From: Dastarcus helophoroides
Lineage: Eukaryota; Arthropoda; Insecta; Coleoptera; Bothrideridae
DNA length: 64,000 bases
Direction of reading: 5' to 3'
Assembly (NCBI GenBank): GCA_028583605.1
Contig: CM053330.1
Span: forward strand, 19,741,539-19,805,538
Each line of letters starts with the position of its first letter. Within the stretch, counting starts at the first letter, position 1. Under the pieces are notes generated by a model. It saw only the letters and a program-made list of their open reading frames with translations. It was not told the DNA's origin and made no database searches. The translations under genes and the position numbers were made by a program. Below are positions 22,565 through 34,990 of the stretch, piece after piece.

Positions 22565-23751
22565 ACAGGGTCTTTCAACGAAAACTTGACCCCCTATTAT
22601 TAGAAAACCGAAATATCTTTTAAAACTCGCCGAGACCAGTCGATTTGTGTTATTGGGGGGACTATTTTTGATTCTTAAGCCAACTTGAAACGTTTACTCA
22701 TTCAACCCTTAACAACCTTCACTTTAAAATTTCAAATGAAAGTACTTTTTTGTAACGTATATAAAGCTCTTTCTATTGTAAATACATTGGTGCATCGTAT
22801 TCGAAAATAGATTGAGGAATAAAGACAAAAAGTTGACAAACCGACATTTATGTCGACTTGCTGGAAGAGCAGTTTCAGACACGGTTTATACTACGCAAGT
22901 TCGTGGAAGTACTCTCAGATATCGACTTGCGATAGTTTTACTTGCTCGTATAACCGCACATAGCACTAGACGCCTTTCAGGTATATTTTAAGTAAGTTAG
23001 TTGGTTAATTACAGCCCAATAAATTTGAAAAAAAATATTTTTTTTTCTTCGAAAAAGACAGCTAGTGTTCTATAAAAACATGTGGCACATTTATTTCAAA
23101 TTATCCCCAAATAGTTACACTATAATATTCCCGCTCGGATCAATTCAGAGCGCACTAGCCAAAAAATATAATTTTTCGCAAATTTAGTAGGCTATAATGA
23201 AATAACCGTTTAAAATAGATAGCAAGTAGGTTATATTTTTGAAAAGCTTTTCAAACACACTCTTCTGTGGCGTGAAAAAAATGGTGTTTCCATCAAAAAA
23301 TTAAAGTTTCGTGATACTGCAAAATCAATCACTCTATAGGGATATGTCTGATTTATAGGCTACCACGTGCATTCAACGGCTACATGAAATTTTTTAATGA
23401 AATCTACCTTAGAAGAGGGAAAAATAGGTGAATTCTTTTGGCGTCTCACACTGCTACACGAATGTGGGTTTATCAACTTTTGGTTATTAATTTTCAAGAA
23501 ATTTCAAAAAGCGATGAACCAGTATATTTACAATGAAAAGGGCTCTAAAATGATGTATGAAAATTATGGTAGCTCCATTTGAAATTTTGAAGTGAGGTTT
23601 CATAGGGAATTAGAGGGATGAAAATATCAAGTCGGTTTGATCATCAAAAATGGTCTCCCCAAGAACATAAATCGACGGATATCTGTGAATTCTAAAATAC
23701 TTTTCGGTTTCCTACTTATACGAGGGGCAAATTCTCGTTGCAAGACTCTGT
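22565..23751. mobile_element. Long-inverted-repeat element, 1.2 kb
   Basis: The left arm (22565 to about 22880) and right arm (about 23430-23751) are reverse complements. The tips are ACAGGGTCTTTCAACGA and, inverted, ACAGAGTCTTGCAACGA. Further pairs are GAAAACCGAAATATCTTTTA, GACCAGTCGATTTGTGTT, TTCAAAATTTCAAATGGAGC (right arm) with its left partner, and TTGTAAATACATTGGTGCAT. Arms of about 300 bp enclose about 550 bp with no transposase. Confidence 0.75.
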
Positions 23752-26165
23752 ATAACTAAAACGTTTACCACAAAGGTAGCAGTTCACAATAATGACATCA
23801 ATAAAACGATCAATCTTATTTAATTTGTTTGCACTATACCACGTCACAAAAATGTAAGTTTTAAAATAAAATGATAAAGTGCGTCCTCTATTAAGTCTAT
23901 GTAATAAAGCACTTAATGTCTCTTAGATGCAATAAAAAGAATACGCTAATATAATTCGAAGTCCAAAGACGTGTATTTTATCGCAAAAAATTGAAAAAAT
24001 AAGGAAAATATTTTTAAGTTATAAATTAAGAGAGCTTTTACCACCGTCAAACAATAGAAAGCTCAAGTAGATTAACATAAATCGATATTTATGTTTGACT
24101 TTAACGTTAGGACAGACATGTGGAAAAATGCGAAATGAGGTCATCGTCGATTTATTTCAATTTTATTGTAGCAAACAGCAAAAAGATGGAACCCTAATAC
24201 ATATCTAGAAAACGTTACAAACAAATTAATAATATGTAGCAATCAAATATAATACTTCTTATTAAAAAGTAACCCAAATAAATTCAATATCTAAAAAACA
24301 ATTCCCATAGAAATCGCTGCCTGTTATTTATTTGTGGTAATCATACAGATTTTAATCGACCTTCATTCGAATAGAAAATAAAAAATGTAGACAATCATAA
24401 AATGAAGTAAGGCACACAAAGTTTTCGTGACCCAAATACGATTTAATTGCACCTACCTAAGCCAATATTTGTCTAACTATTAAGTGGCATCAAACAATGG
24501 TTAGGGAGAGGAACTGAAAAATTATCTATTAAGATTCTACTTTATGATGTTAATTTGTATAATAATGGGTTTGTTCAGTTAATCAATAAAGCTAACAAAA
24601 ACTTTTAATTCTTCACTTTCAATTTTGACTTATTAGTGATTCTTTTTAACATTTGTCCATTAAACACGATTTTTATGGCACCATACAGTATACGGTACTT
24701 ATTGTGCATTATTTCGCAAATGGATGGCTTTGGAGAAGATTTATGTAATTCTTGTTTGTAAATTGGGAGGCCCTGCAAGGACTCAAAAAGAATTTTGTAT
24801 GTTTTATTTAACAATCAATAAATACCTCAACTGAGGACCAATTTATCAGTCTATACTACACTGATAAAATTAAAGAGAGAAGCGGATTATGTAAAGGAGA
24901 ACTCTAAAGGTAACGCAAAAAAAACATCCGAAAATAAAAAAAATGGATGTTGTTCTAGCGTCTCAAGAAAATTCCTTTCATGGCAAATTGTATTAGACAA
25001 TAACATAGATCATTCAAGTGTTCTTAAAACGCTAAAAAGTTAAAAGTGTCAACCCTAAAGTTGCCTTAATTTAGGAGCTTTTGGCAGACAAGTTGAATTT
25101 TGTGAAATCTTAATGAAAAACAGTACCAGATATTCTTAAAAGATTTCTTTTCTGACGAACCTTCATTCCTTCTAATTAGTACTGGCTCCTGCAGACTAGA
25201 CGCTGTAGACGAAAAATCTATACAACGCCTCTAATCGTTTTTGTTGGCAAAAAAAACCCTTCAAAATATATTTCGCTATCTCCAGTTCGCTAATTTTTGT
25301 CGACAAAAAAAATCACCTTGGTTATGACTTTAAACAACGCCCTGATATTACGTTTTTGCCGTCCCACACTCAGTACCCAGAGAAAATAAATGCTTCGGCC
25401 GAAATAATAGATAATAAAATCACAGGAAAACTTTTTTTGAGGGAAACTTATAGATCCTTGATACAATTTCTTTCAAATGATTTGCTTTCTGAACTAAATT
25501 ACTTAGTTCTAAATAGAAATGATTTTGGTTTTTAGAAAGATATGGTCGCATGCTGTTTTGCTGTATAAGGAGATTGGCATGCGATCATGGCTAAACATCA
25601 CCGTACCTATAATGTATCGATTCAAACTCAGTAAACTGTCCATTTAGTTAGCGTATAATTAAATCATTTGTCAAAAAAGTGAAATCCTAAAGTCTAGAAA
25701 AGAATTTTAGACATAAATTCAGACAAGAATACTTTCTTGTTTCATACTTTCCAGTTTGTTTCTTCCATAGTCGGGTTTTAGATTTTTTAACTTTTAGTTT
25801 TTATGTTTAAATTTTAATAAGCGCATTTTTATAATATCGCGTGTTACGTTACTGCTTTTTTCCTTACCATAAAAGTCCCTACTTTAGAAAAAATAAGTTA
25901 AATATTATTATTTATTATTATTTTTATGACCAAATGTCGTGACGCATATGCTTCCACTTTTGACATATAAGATGTGACATATCAAATTATTCAGAAAATT
26001 TTGTTGAAATCCAATGTGGCGTCCATACAAAAAAAAGTTGCCAAGTTACATCCCTGCATCATTCGTAGACTACGCAGAAAGGCTGACCTTAAACATGTAC
26101 ATCTGTACCAGAGTCATATAAGTTAAGACCTTTGAATATGTTAAGTCCCTCGATTTCGCTTAAAT
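23752..26165. other. AT-rich noncoding region, nothing firm
   Basis: 25965-26040 is a weak relative of 1395-1480 (CATATCAAATTATTCAGAAA, then CCAATGTGGCGTCC). No gene or transposon end recognised. Confidence 0.5.
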
Positions 26166-26295
26166 ACTAAATTAACCAATCCATCCTTTAATCAATAATG
26201 TTAAAGTGAAGAATAAAAGTAGCATGTTATAGAAAAAATTAGGCTTAAGATAAAGCCAGGTTTAAAAACCCTTTTACTTGACCTCGAACAAAAAC

Positions 26296-26313
26296 TGGCG
26301 CAGTGGTTAGGGC
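26296..26313 (+). promoter_or_regulatory. Primer-binding-site-like sequence
   Basis: TGGCGCAGTGGTTAGGGC starts with TGG directly after the first terminal repeat, as expected for the tRNA primer site of an LTR element. TGGCGCAGT resembles the tRNA-Ser-type sites of some insect Gypsy-group elements. Confidence 0.5.
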
Positions 26314-26859
26314 AATTGAAGATTGGCGCGAAACAATCTATGCGTCCCAACGGAAAATCCTTTATTCGAAAAACAAAGTTTTTGAGTCAGGGGAGAATCC
26401 ATTGACGTCTGAAATCTTCAACAGCAAGACCTGGGGAAAGAACAAGCATAAAGGCACCAAACAAGACCTGGGAAAAACAAGTACATGTAAGTGCAAATGA
26501 AACATTAAAAATTAACCACAAAATAACGAATAATTTAATACACAAAGCAAAGAAAACGAAAATAATCATAAAATTAATATAAAGTAACGCACTATACAAA
26601 GTATTTATAAATAACAATAGAATAAGCTCATTCATAAAAATCGCTACCAACTTCTAGAATAAGAAACGCATTAATTATAAGGTATATATATTTTAATCGC
26701 AATAAGAATAAAGAACTACTATTCTTTGTTCTATACTTACACTTAGTGTTAAGAAAATAAATTCAAAGAACAAGAGACTATTATATGTCACATCTTGAAG
26801 ACATAATAGAATCTTTCAGTAACATACAAATAAATTATTACGTTTATACATCGACTCAA

Positions 26860-27110
26860 TTCACAATTATAAAGGAAAGCCGCACACCTTAGGAGTTTTC
26901 ATAGATAACTGTGAAAGCCTACTAAACAATTTTAAAAATCGAAACGACCCAAATGACCCGATTAATGATTTCATTCTTAGAGTAATTATTGGTAAGCTCA
27001 CAGAGCGTGCATTACTTTTAATTAAATCTAAAATCGAACTTACAAAATGAACAGGCTTAAAAATTCTTTAAACTTGAGTTTTGGTGATCAACGTCAGAGC
27101 CATGCCGAGC
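26860..27110 (+). pseudogene. Gag fragment of the LTR element
   Basis: Reads HNYKGKPHTLGVFIDNCESL, then NNFKNRNDPNDPINDFILRV and IIGKLTERALLLIKSKIELT. This is the capsid-type Gag pattern of insect LTR elements: a short Y-x-G entry, a C..LL helix, and a KL..RA..LI helix. A stop replaces the expected Trp after ELTK; in the next frame NLSFGDQR follows, so at least one nonsense codon and a frameshift. Gag packages the element's RNA in the cytoplasm. Only about 80 residues remain. No Cys knuckle is seen. Confidence 0.6.
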
Positions 27111-27229
27111 TATGATGCAAAAAGGCAGCTGCATCAGGCGGCACTATAAGGACCACTAAAGAAAAATACAATTTAGGCAATTCAATAATTAAAAATCTTT
27201 ACATATTGCTTTTCTATATCGCTCTATGT

Positions 27230-27300
27230 CAAGGGTGGGTAAATGTGGCTCTGAGCGCTGCATGCGGCTCTTCGTTGAGTTGAGTGCGGCTCCCGTTGAA
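27230..27300 (+). repeat. hAT-type terminus fragment
   Basis: CAAGGGTGGGTAAATGTGGC, then TGCGGCTCTTCG, is like the ends of small hAT elements (CARGGGT.. followed by a GGCTC-rich stretch). The opposite end was not found. Confidence 0.4.
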
Positions 27301-28335
27301 ATTCCAATAGCGTAGCGTGAGAGGGGCAAAGGGGGCCACTGCTCCGGGACGGCACATGTGGGAGTGGCAATTTTTTTATATTTAATTTAATAACTTTAAC
27401 TTTAATCTCGAGATTTTTATTTAGTTTAAGTTTTCATTTCCTTGATTTTTGTTATGTCATCCTTACCATACCTTATTTTATAAAATTTGACGTCTTCTGG
27501 AGTTCAAAATAAATTCAGAACTTTTGAAAAATGTTTGACAATTCGAAGTTTTTATCAAAATTTGACATTTTATGCGAAATTGATAAAAAGGTCAAGATTT
27601 CTATAAAAAGGGGCAACAAGAAAAACTTTGTGCTGGAAATCACGTTCAAAACGTGAGAGCAAAAATCTATCGGTACTTATTTTAAAGTAAAATATTAGAC
27701 CCTCGAATGCTTTATGAGTTTCGCTGTATCTTTTACGAAGTGAAATCTGATACGGGTACTTCAACTTATTTGGAACACTTTTAGGTTGATGATTAATTCT
27801 AAGAACACTGGTCAGTCCCTTTTCTGAATATAGGTTTTAAGAGATTAACGTTGACATGTATATTAGCACTGTATCATGAAATAGACCAGATGTATTTGGA
27901 AATATTACGAAAAGATTCCTTTTCGACTATGAAGTTGAGATTATAATTTCGTCGCGACAACACACACCTTCCGAGACCTCTTGAATAAATAAAGTCTCGA
28001 TAATTAAAGTGTGGTGTTTTATTGAACTTAATAGTTCATACACACCCCATTTCCAATACTTTGAAATTAGAATTTTGAACTCAAAATAGCTACCAAAAAA
28101 GTTATCTTCAATTTAAGGATTTTTTCTAAAAGACTTTTTCGCAATATTATGAATTTAACTCGCAGCTTGCACTCTTTAAAGACTAAATTAACCAATCCAT
28201 ATTTTAATCAATAATATTAAAGTGAAGGATAAAAGTGCTTTAAAACAACAAATTTAGTTTATAGAAAACATCAGGCTTAAGCCGTTTGTAAAGTGCGATT
28301 CGTCGTTTTTTAAAAACACATATACTCGACCGTGA

Positions 28336-28654
28336 ACGAAAGCTCCCATAATTAAGAAACTATTAAATTAAAAAATTAAGAAATAAAGAAATAATTTCGC
28401 CACTGTAAAGCCTCTACTGAAACCTGGTAAAAATGATTTCAGGTTTTTTCAGTCGGACTACAGGTAAAGAAGTTACAGTAGAATTCAAAAAATGATGTTT
28501 TTTACTTCTTTTCCTAATAAACTGTGAACAATCTAGTATTCTACTGTCTCTCAATTGCATCTTGATGGAGATAAAATGTCGCATTACTTTATCCCTTTAA
28601 CCGACTTTCTGTTTCCACTAATAACGAAGATATCCATAAAGCGTCTGATAAAAC
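28336..28654. other. Spacer, nothing recognised
   Basis: Short AT-rich stretch after the LTR remnant. Confidence 0.4.
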
Positions 28655-29190
28655 AGGTCAGCAACAAAAAAACTGTACAGGGTTTCTCTAATGCTTCTTA
28701 TAAGTTTCAACTTACTAAAACCAGGAAAAATACTCAAAAACTTTCATCACGCCAGGTTTTCTTGCAAAAGTCATATTTCTTGTTTCATTTAGATTGAAAC
28801 TCTCGTTTAATACGAAATCAGGCACCTATTATGCATAATAAAGATGCAATGCAAAAGTGATTTTACTTTCAGTTATTGTTATTATGTAGGTATTAGAATA
28901 AATACAACGAGAAAATGGGCTGATAGGGGTATATAGGAAGGGTGATAAGACAAAGGTGTTACTGACGATGTAAAAGTTTTCACGTTTATTATTTTAATAT
29001 CCCAACGATAACTTGGGGTCAACAGACAGGTTCCATAAACTTTCACTGCTTCCTTTGCTGGTGGGGTAGTCGAACCAGAGATGTCCATTGGACAAACACT
29101 GACTAGCCACTTCTAAACATCTTTACATTTGCCAGAAATAAGGATATTATTACGACATTGGTTTTTTCCGAAAAGATTTTTTTCTACTTT
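28655..29190 (-). repeat. 540 bp dispersed repeat, copy 1 (possible SINE-like)
   Basis: Nearly identical, by eye about nine bases in ten, to 37878-38412 in the same orientation. Shared words include GGTTTCTCTA, ATCACGCCAGGTTTT, TGAAACTCTCGTTTAATACG and TTACTGACGATGTAAAAGTT. On the minus strand about 29105-29058 reads TGGCTAGTCAG and, 30-35 bases on, GGTTCGACTACC. These resemble RNA polymerase III A and B boxes, the second more closely. Homology extends about 60 bp upstream of the A-like box, unusual for a simple tRNA-derived SINE. No coding. Confidence 0.65.
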
Positions 29191-31729
29191 TTGCTACTAA
29201 ATTGGATCTTATGAGGCAGGTTTTTAAATGACTGCCAAAAGATGGAGCATGTTTTACATACGTATCTGTGTTCCAAGTTCCTGAATTTTTAAAACTTTTT
29301 GAAATATAGAAATTTTATTAACCTCTCTTTTAATAAACAAAAGAATATTATCTCAAGAAATTGGTATCATTCAGTGAAGATCAAACTGAAAGATTTCACC
29401 AAGATGTGCGTAATATCGAGAGCCATAAATTGCTTGTCGATATGCTAAGTTGATGGTTTATCAAGGGGAAAATAAAAAATGGGAAACTGAAACGGTTTGG
29501 AGTAGTATCAAATAAAAAATCAAAATACGGAATGTAAAGTACACTTTATGAATAAATTGCTTGATTCATTACAACAAATAATCTTCAGTTTACTTTAATA
29601 AGATTGGGATTTTTTTTCCATTAGTGTTATGCATCTTCATCCCTACGTTTTGAATTTTGCAAAAAAGGTCTATGATAAAGGGAAATGGAGGTTATTTTTG
29701 AATTCAGGACACTCAAAAACCTAATATTGACTAAAAAAAACCCCATGCAGCCAAAAAAAGTAATATTTTACAGATCTGTGTAATCCAAGATCCTTGATAA
29801 AACTTGTAAACCTATCTAGTTTTTGGCTTTGTAAATTAAATCTTTAAAACAACCCGAAAATAAATGTTTTTAAGTTATTTTACATAACGCGGTATTAGCA
29901 TAAAAAATCCTTTATGTAAAAGGGTTCAGTTTTAAAATTGTTAAATAATCGTCAGATAGTATATTTAGTTATTTAGATGTAATTATGTACGAGTGTTCTG
30001 GTTATCTTCAATAAGTAATAAATTTTTAATTTACGACTTTGATTAATTCAGCTACGGAATTATATAAATGCGTCAACTGTTCTAACGATCTAATACAGTT
30101 TGCACAGATCAAGGCTACATATTCCTTTGGCAAGTACGTCTTGAACTGGCGTCTAGCGATCTTTAATTTGGTTCCTTTGTTTTATTGTTTCACAATTAAT
30201 TGAAAGAAGTGTCCTTGTACTTATGTAAATTAAATTACACACTACTTCATTTTGCGATGCAGGATGATTTAAATTAAATACATTTATAGAAATCATGAAT
30301 AAATTATATTATTGGATTATTGTTTCACTGACAAAAGCTTTCTTTATGTTAGAAACATTATAGTTTTCATGTTTTTTTTTACATTTTAGGTGCAATAAAG
30401 AGCTATCCTATAAACAACAGCATATATTTCCTAAACGATTACGTGGTGATTCCTTGGTAGATTAAAAGTAAGTTAGAGGAGCATTATGATTTTTTGTAAG
30501 GTCATGTCAAAGGCTATGGCATGGTTAACGTTTGAGTTACCATACGCTTCTGTTTTAACAATTTTGTCTTTGGTTCATTTTTTATTCCGGAACAATTTTT
30601 ATCTGGAATGGTTGACATTTGTCGTACTCTGATGTCTTAGATTTGATCGTGCAAGGAGGGTGTCTATACCAAAGGGGCGGAAAAATCGGGTTAGTAACCT
30701 TTATGTAATGATTGTTTTTCTATTATCAAAAATATTATAGGGCACAAGAGAAGGGCGATAAACACGAATATTCACGGGTCTTGACTCGTGGCATTTTTAA
30801 TTGTAAGGAGTTTAGTAAACCGTTTGTATCAAAATACCACATTCATATTGATATGCAACCATAAAGTAATGAAGAATAAAAAAGGATATTAAAAGCTTAA
30901 TACACAAGTCGGTATTATTAATGTTCCCGATTAGGATAAAAACTAAATTACTCATTTGACCACCTCACCTGTGTACTGGTTTTATATTTATTTTATTGCA
31001 AGGTTCAAGGATTCAGTCGTTCCATTTATCGGGGATAAACAAAGTATTTACTATAATTAATTAAGTTAGAGTGTTACCTTAATATTATAAGAATAAAGTA
31101 AAACATTTAATGAAAAAAAAAACTGATAAATGTAAAACTTTTACTTACAAACTATGGTAAGTCTATAACCAGTGTACTTAATTTGATTATTTTAGTTATT
31201 CTTTGAATGAAATCGAAACATTTTGCAACTTACACTGAGAAGACTTTATCCTTCATTAACGGATGGCATTGTAGGCAATTACTATACTGGAAGAAGGTCG
31301 GTAACAATATTGATGACATGCATTAGGGTATGCTTCAGAACGTTACCAACTTTTGTTTAACGAAATAAATCAGATGTAATAGTTATTTATGAAAAAGGAA
31401 TCTTCAAATTTTACATACTCAATAAGCCCATGAAATGTCAATTTCTGCCATGAAAATAATATTTCTGCCAAAAGTGATATCAATTTTTGATTTTTAAATA
31501 AAACGTCTGTATGCTATAACATATTTGAAATCTGCACAATTTTCTGAGTACAATGGACATAAAATAAATAATAATAAAAAATAAATAAAATTTTTAGAAT
31601 CTATTCATTTTGCAATCGTAGAGTAATGACACATCCTAACTAATACAAACCGACCACATTAAGCAAAATAAAACAAAAAATAAAAAAAAGAATTTCAGTC
31701 TTTTTTATGTGATTTAGTTAACAAAAATG
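29191..31729. other. AT-rich noncoding region, nothing recognised
   Basis: 2.5 kb without a supported frame, repeat copy or transposon end. Confidence 0.5.
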
Positions 31730-31815
31730 GTTTTTAGGGTTCCGTACCTTAAAAGAAAAAATTGGAACCCTTATAATCTCACTCTTGTGTCCGCCCGTCT
31801 GTCTGTGACATAAAA
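31730..31815 (+). repeat. GGGTTCCGTACC-type dispersed insect repeat
   Basis: TTAGGGTTCCGTACC, then GGAACCCTTATAATCTCACT and a CCGYCTGTCTGT tail. I recognise this arrangement as a very common repeat in insect genomes. GGGTTCC and GGAACCC form a small inverted pair. Its boundaries on the right are unclear. Confidence 0.5.
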
Positions 31816-32536
31816 AGGTTTTCCTCAAAAACTGTGTAATATTGGAATCCATTTTGCACAGCCTTAGTTCTCGATGACCCACGCAAATACCGCACGATTA
31901 TAACGATTATAAAATGTAAATATTTCATAATAAAATGAAGGGTTAGTTATCGGAAAACTGCATGTTATTTCGGTATCGCAATAATTATTGAGGAAAAACT
32001 TATTTTACTGAAAATTGGGTGGTTGACTTCCAATATAGTAAACATTTTTTTCAAATAAAAAATTTGTTTTAGCCAAAAGTTAAAATGCTGGTCAAATTTG
32101 TGTTTTACATTATTTCATCTAGATAAATATTTTCGGAGTTAGCGCAGGTTTATTAAATTACTCGCAACGGAGTAATTACTGTTGGAATCGAACATTTTAG
32201 TGCGATCCGAGAACCCGAGACGATCTCATAAACTACGTTGGTCATAGACTTATTGCGAGTGAATGCCTTTTACCCGAGATATTATCAACACAGTCACCAG
32301 TTCCATAAATATTTCAATTGGTTGTAGACAAAATTATGCATTTAAAAATAGATAGTTTTTTATTTTTCAATAATAACACAAGAAAATGTCGATAAAATTT
32401 TAAATTCATACATGGTAAAAATGATTTGATTTGATCTTTCGACTGTTTACTGCAGTAATTGGTACTGAACCCTAAGTGGCGAGCCCGACTCACTCCTGGC
32501 TGATTTTTTATCAAAACCTTATTTTCTTATTACCAC
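31816..32536. other. Noncoding spacer
   Basis: Moderately AT-rich, with a less AT-rich patch at 32190-32270. No feature identified. Confidence 0.4.
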
Positions 32537-33437
32537 ATACACCCTGTTCCAAGATAGTGCACACTATGGCTAACTTTCTTATTATTGAAGCTAAATAAGC
32601 AAAGTTCTTGTATTGTTTATGGTGATTGCACTGGCGAACATGAAAAAAACAATTGAGCATCGCGTTTTAGAGTTATTAACCAAAAACATATTTTTTTAAT
32701 GGGACACCCTCTATGTTACATTACTAATCAACAGAGAATTTTATTTAAAGTAAAAAGTTTTTAAACAATAATGCCAAAACATTAAAAACAAGGAAGATAT
32801 TTAAATATCTGATGATTTAGGTCAATTTTCAAAAATTACTAAAAGACTCAATTTAAATTTTCTTGATCGACTAGTTGTTTATTTCTAACAAAATGGTATT
32901 CCCACTCAAAAGTTTCAGGAAACTGCTGAGTTATTGAACAGGTTATTTGGGGTAACTTCTGAATATGGTCAAATGAGTTCATTCGATGGCCTCCTCGGTC
33001 ACCAGATGTGAATCCGCTAGATTTTTTATGGGGACAAAAAGAAAGTAAACGCATAAAAGTAGATATACAACAGTAATGTGCTCTTCAGGATGTTACGCTA
33101 AATGAACAGTTTTATCGTTTTTGATAAGACTTTTGATATTTTTTGGGAATCTATCTAAATATCTTCCATATTTTCAATTTTTTTGAATTATTGTATTTAA
33201 ACTTTTTTGCTTTAAATAAAATTCTCTATTTAATAGCAATGTAATATACAAGGTGTGCCATTAAAAAATGATGTTTTTGGTTAATAACTCTAAAATGCGA
33301 TACTTAATTCTTTCTTCGTTTTCGCTAGTGCAATCGCCATAAAAAATGGTACAACTTTGCCCATTTAATCGACATCGTAGCTTCAATAATAAGAAAGTTA
33401 GGAATAGTGCGTACTTAACTTGGAATAGTGCAACTAT
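32537..33437. mobile_element. IS630/mariner-type element with about 220 bp inverted arms
   Basis: Left arm 32541-32750 and right arm 33200-33437 are reverse complements (GTTCCAAG, CTAACTTTCTTATTATTGAA, GGCGAACATG/GGCGATTGCAC, GCGTTTTAGAGTTATTAACC, AAAAACAT). A transposase tail lies between them on the plus strand. At 0.9 kb it is a deleted derivative. Confidence 0.75.
32840..33120 (+). pseudogene. C-terminal fragment of an IS630/mariner-like transposase
   Basis: QQNGIPTQKFQETAELLNRL (about 32880-32950) corresponds to the QQDGxPAH block with the second catalytic Asp, here Asn. After a stop and a frame change, RWPPRSPDVNPLDFLWGQKE (about 32982-33040) is the block around the third catalytic Asp. 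A stop follows in DIQQ-stop-CALQDV, then LNEQFYRF. N-terminal DNA-binding and first catalytic regions are absent. The same block occurs at 6.5 and 57.3 kb, so the three elements carry related transposases. Confidence 0.7.
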
Positions 33438-33714
33438 ATAAGTATATAATTTGACTAACAAATATGTATAAATAATGCTTTCCTATGTCCATGTTACCGT
33501 ATTTATTCAGTAAATACTAAATCAATATATTTTGTAATGACAACACCACATTTTTTAAACATAGATTGATACATTTTTAAATTGTAAACAAAAAGTGTTC
33601 TGCCGCATTTTTATTTGGAGTAGCAGTTTTCCAACAATTAGCAAACGAACTAAAATAATCTGGAATTGGCGGGAACTAAAATGAGTTAACATAACAATAG
33701 TAAACATTCGAAAT
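33438..33714. other. Spacer, nothing recognised
   Basis: Short AT-rich segment before the mariner element. Confidence 0.4.
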
Positions 33715-33716
33715 TA

Positions 33717-34988
33717 CCAGGTGTACAAGTATGAAATGCGAATTTTTTTTTTCTAAAAAGACATGTTAAATTTGGAAGAATGATGAATAGTGCTTTATTC
33801 GAAGTATGCTCCATCGCTTGTTATATATTTTTCCCATCTTTCGGCCAATTTATGAATACCAGGCCAGTAAAAATCTTCCAATTTTGATGCGAACCATTCA
33901 CTAAGTCATTTTTTTACATTTTCAAACAAATCAAAGCGCTACTCAGTAAGCGCGTGACCTATTGATGCAGGAATTGGTAATCGGAAGGAGCCAAGTTGGG
34001 TGAGTAAGCCGCATGGGATAAAACTTCCCAGTTGAGTGCTTCCAACGTCTGGCAAACCGGTTTTGCCGTATGCGTTGGAGCATTTTCATGAAGAAAAATG
34101 ACTTTAGGTTGCCTGTTTCGGTATTCTGGTCTTTTTTCAAGCAGCAAACGGTTCAAATCAGTCAATTGTTGTTGGTAACATTTCCATTTCCCCAGGTTTT
34201 AACAGTGCTTAATATACCACGCCCTTCTAGTCCCACCAAACAGAGCATCGCCTTTCTGCCAAAGTGATTAGGTCTTACGGTGGATGTGGATGGTGCGGCT
34301 GGGTCTACCCACGATAATTTGAGTTTGGGACTTCCAAAATACATCCACTTTTCATCGCCTGTAACTATATGATGCAAATATCACTTCCGTTTGTGCACAG
34401 CAAGCAAAATGTCACATGTGTTTTTGTGCTCTTCCATTTACCTGCCGTTCAACTCATGTGGTACTCACCTACCGGTCTTCTGAATCTTTCCAATCTCTTA
34501 TAGCCGATCAGAAACATCTTGTTGACTAACACTCAGTTGCTTAGTGAGTTGTTTTTGTGTTTGCGAATCATCTCGGTCCAACAATGCTTGTAATTCTACA
34601 TCTACGTATTTTTGGTGGGTTTTCCGCGTTCCTTGTCTGCAACATCGAAGGCACCACTTTTGAAACGCCGAAACCATCGTTCACATGTATCTTGCAATAG
34701 AGCAGGTTCACCATAATCTTCTCAAAGTAATCGCTATGATTCAGCAGCAGTTTTCTTCAAATGAAAATAAAAAATTAATGCTGTCCGCGAATACTCTTTG
34801 TTCGGTATAAATTTCGACATATTGAACACAACACAACACTATCACACACTTTTTCAATTTATCACTCGTGCGCGTCTGTCACTTGTTGGTGAGACAACAA
34901 AATGGCTCAGAGTCAAATCTTTATACCACAAATTTCTTTGGTGCTTGATCTACTCTCTGAAATCCGCATTTCATGCTTGTAAACCTGG
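33717..34988 (-). mobile_element. Full-length mariner element (mauritiana-like), 1272 bp
   Basis: Terminal inverted repeats CCAGGTGTACAAGTATGAAA (from 33717) and, inverted at the right end, CCAGGTTTACAAGCATGAAA (ending 34988). TA target duplications are at 33715-33716 and 34989-34990. Length and termini match the mariner family, closest in wording to the mauritiana subfamily (Mos1). Both ends are intact, so the DNA could in principle still be bound by a foreign transposase, but its own gene is dead. Confidence 0.93.
33795..34820 (-). pseudogene. Mariner transposase, inactivated
   Basis: The start MSKFIPNKEYSRTALIFYFH (ATG at 34818-34820) and the end GAYFE-stop (33795) span about 341 codons, as in active mariner transposases. 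Recognisable parts: HLKKTAAES then a stop; TCERWFRRFKSG; HHIVTGDEKWMYFGSPKLK with the first catalytic Asp; KRPEYRNRQPKVIFLHENAP, where the second catalytic Asp of the usual HDNA is Glu; AAYSPNLAPSDYQF, which keeps the third Asp; and GIHKLAERWEKYITSDGAYF. Several in-frame stops and at least three frame changes occur. It would cut at TA sites if intact. Confidence 0.92.
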
Positions 34989-34990
34989 TA

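Larger units (their letters stand above)
26166..28335 (+). mobile_element. LTR retrotransposon remnant with partial LTRs
   Basis: 26166-26295 and 28186-28335 are direct repeats (CTAAATTAACCAATCCAT, then TTAATCAATAATRTTAAAGT, GGCTTAAG, CTCGACC/CTCGAAC). Immediately after the first copy comes a primer-binding-site-like sequence, and a Gag fragment follows in the same orientation. The upstream portion of the second copy (27990-28185, with AATAAA-type signals at about 27985) has no match before 26166, so the 5' LTR seems truncated. No protease, RT or integrase is present between, so pol has been deleted. Confidence 0.5.

Noticed and set aside
29058..29110. A genuine tRNA gene around the A/B-box-like sequences
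   Set aside because: No acceptor stem or cloverleaf can be drawn and the boxes lie within a longer dispersed repeat.
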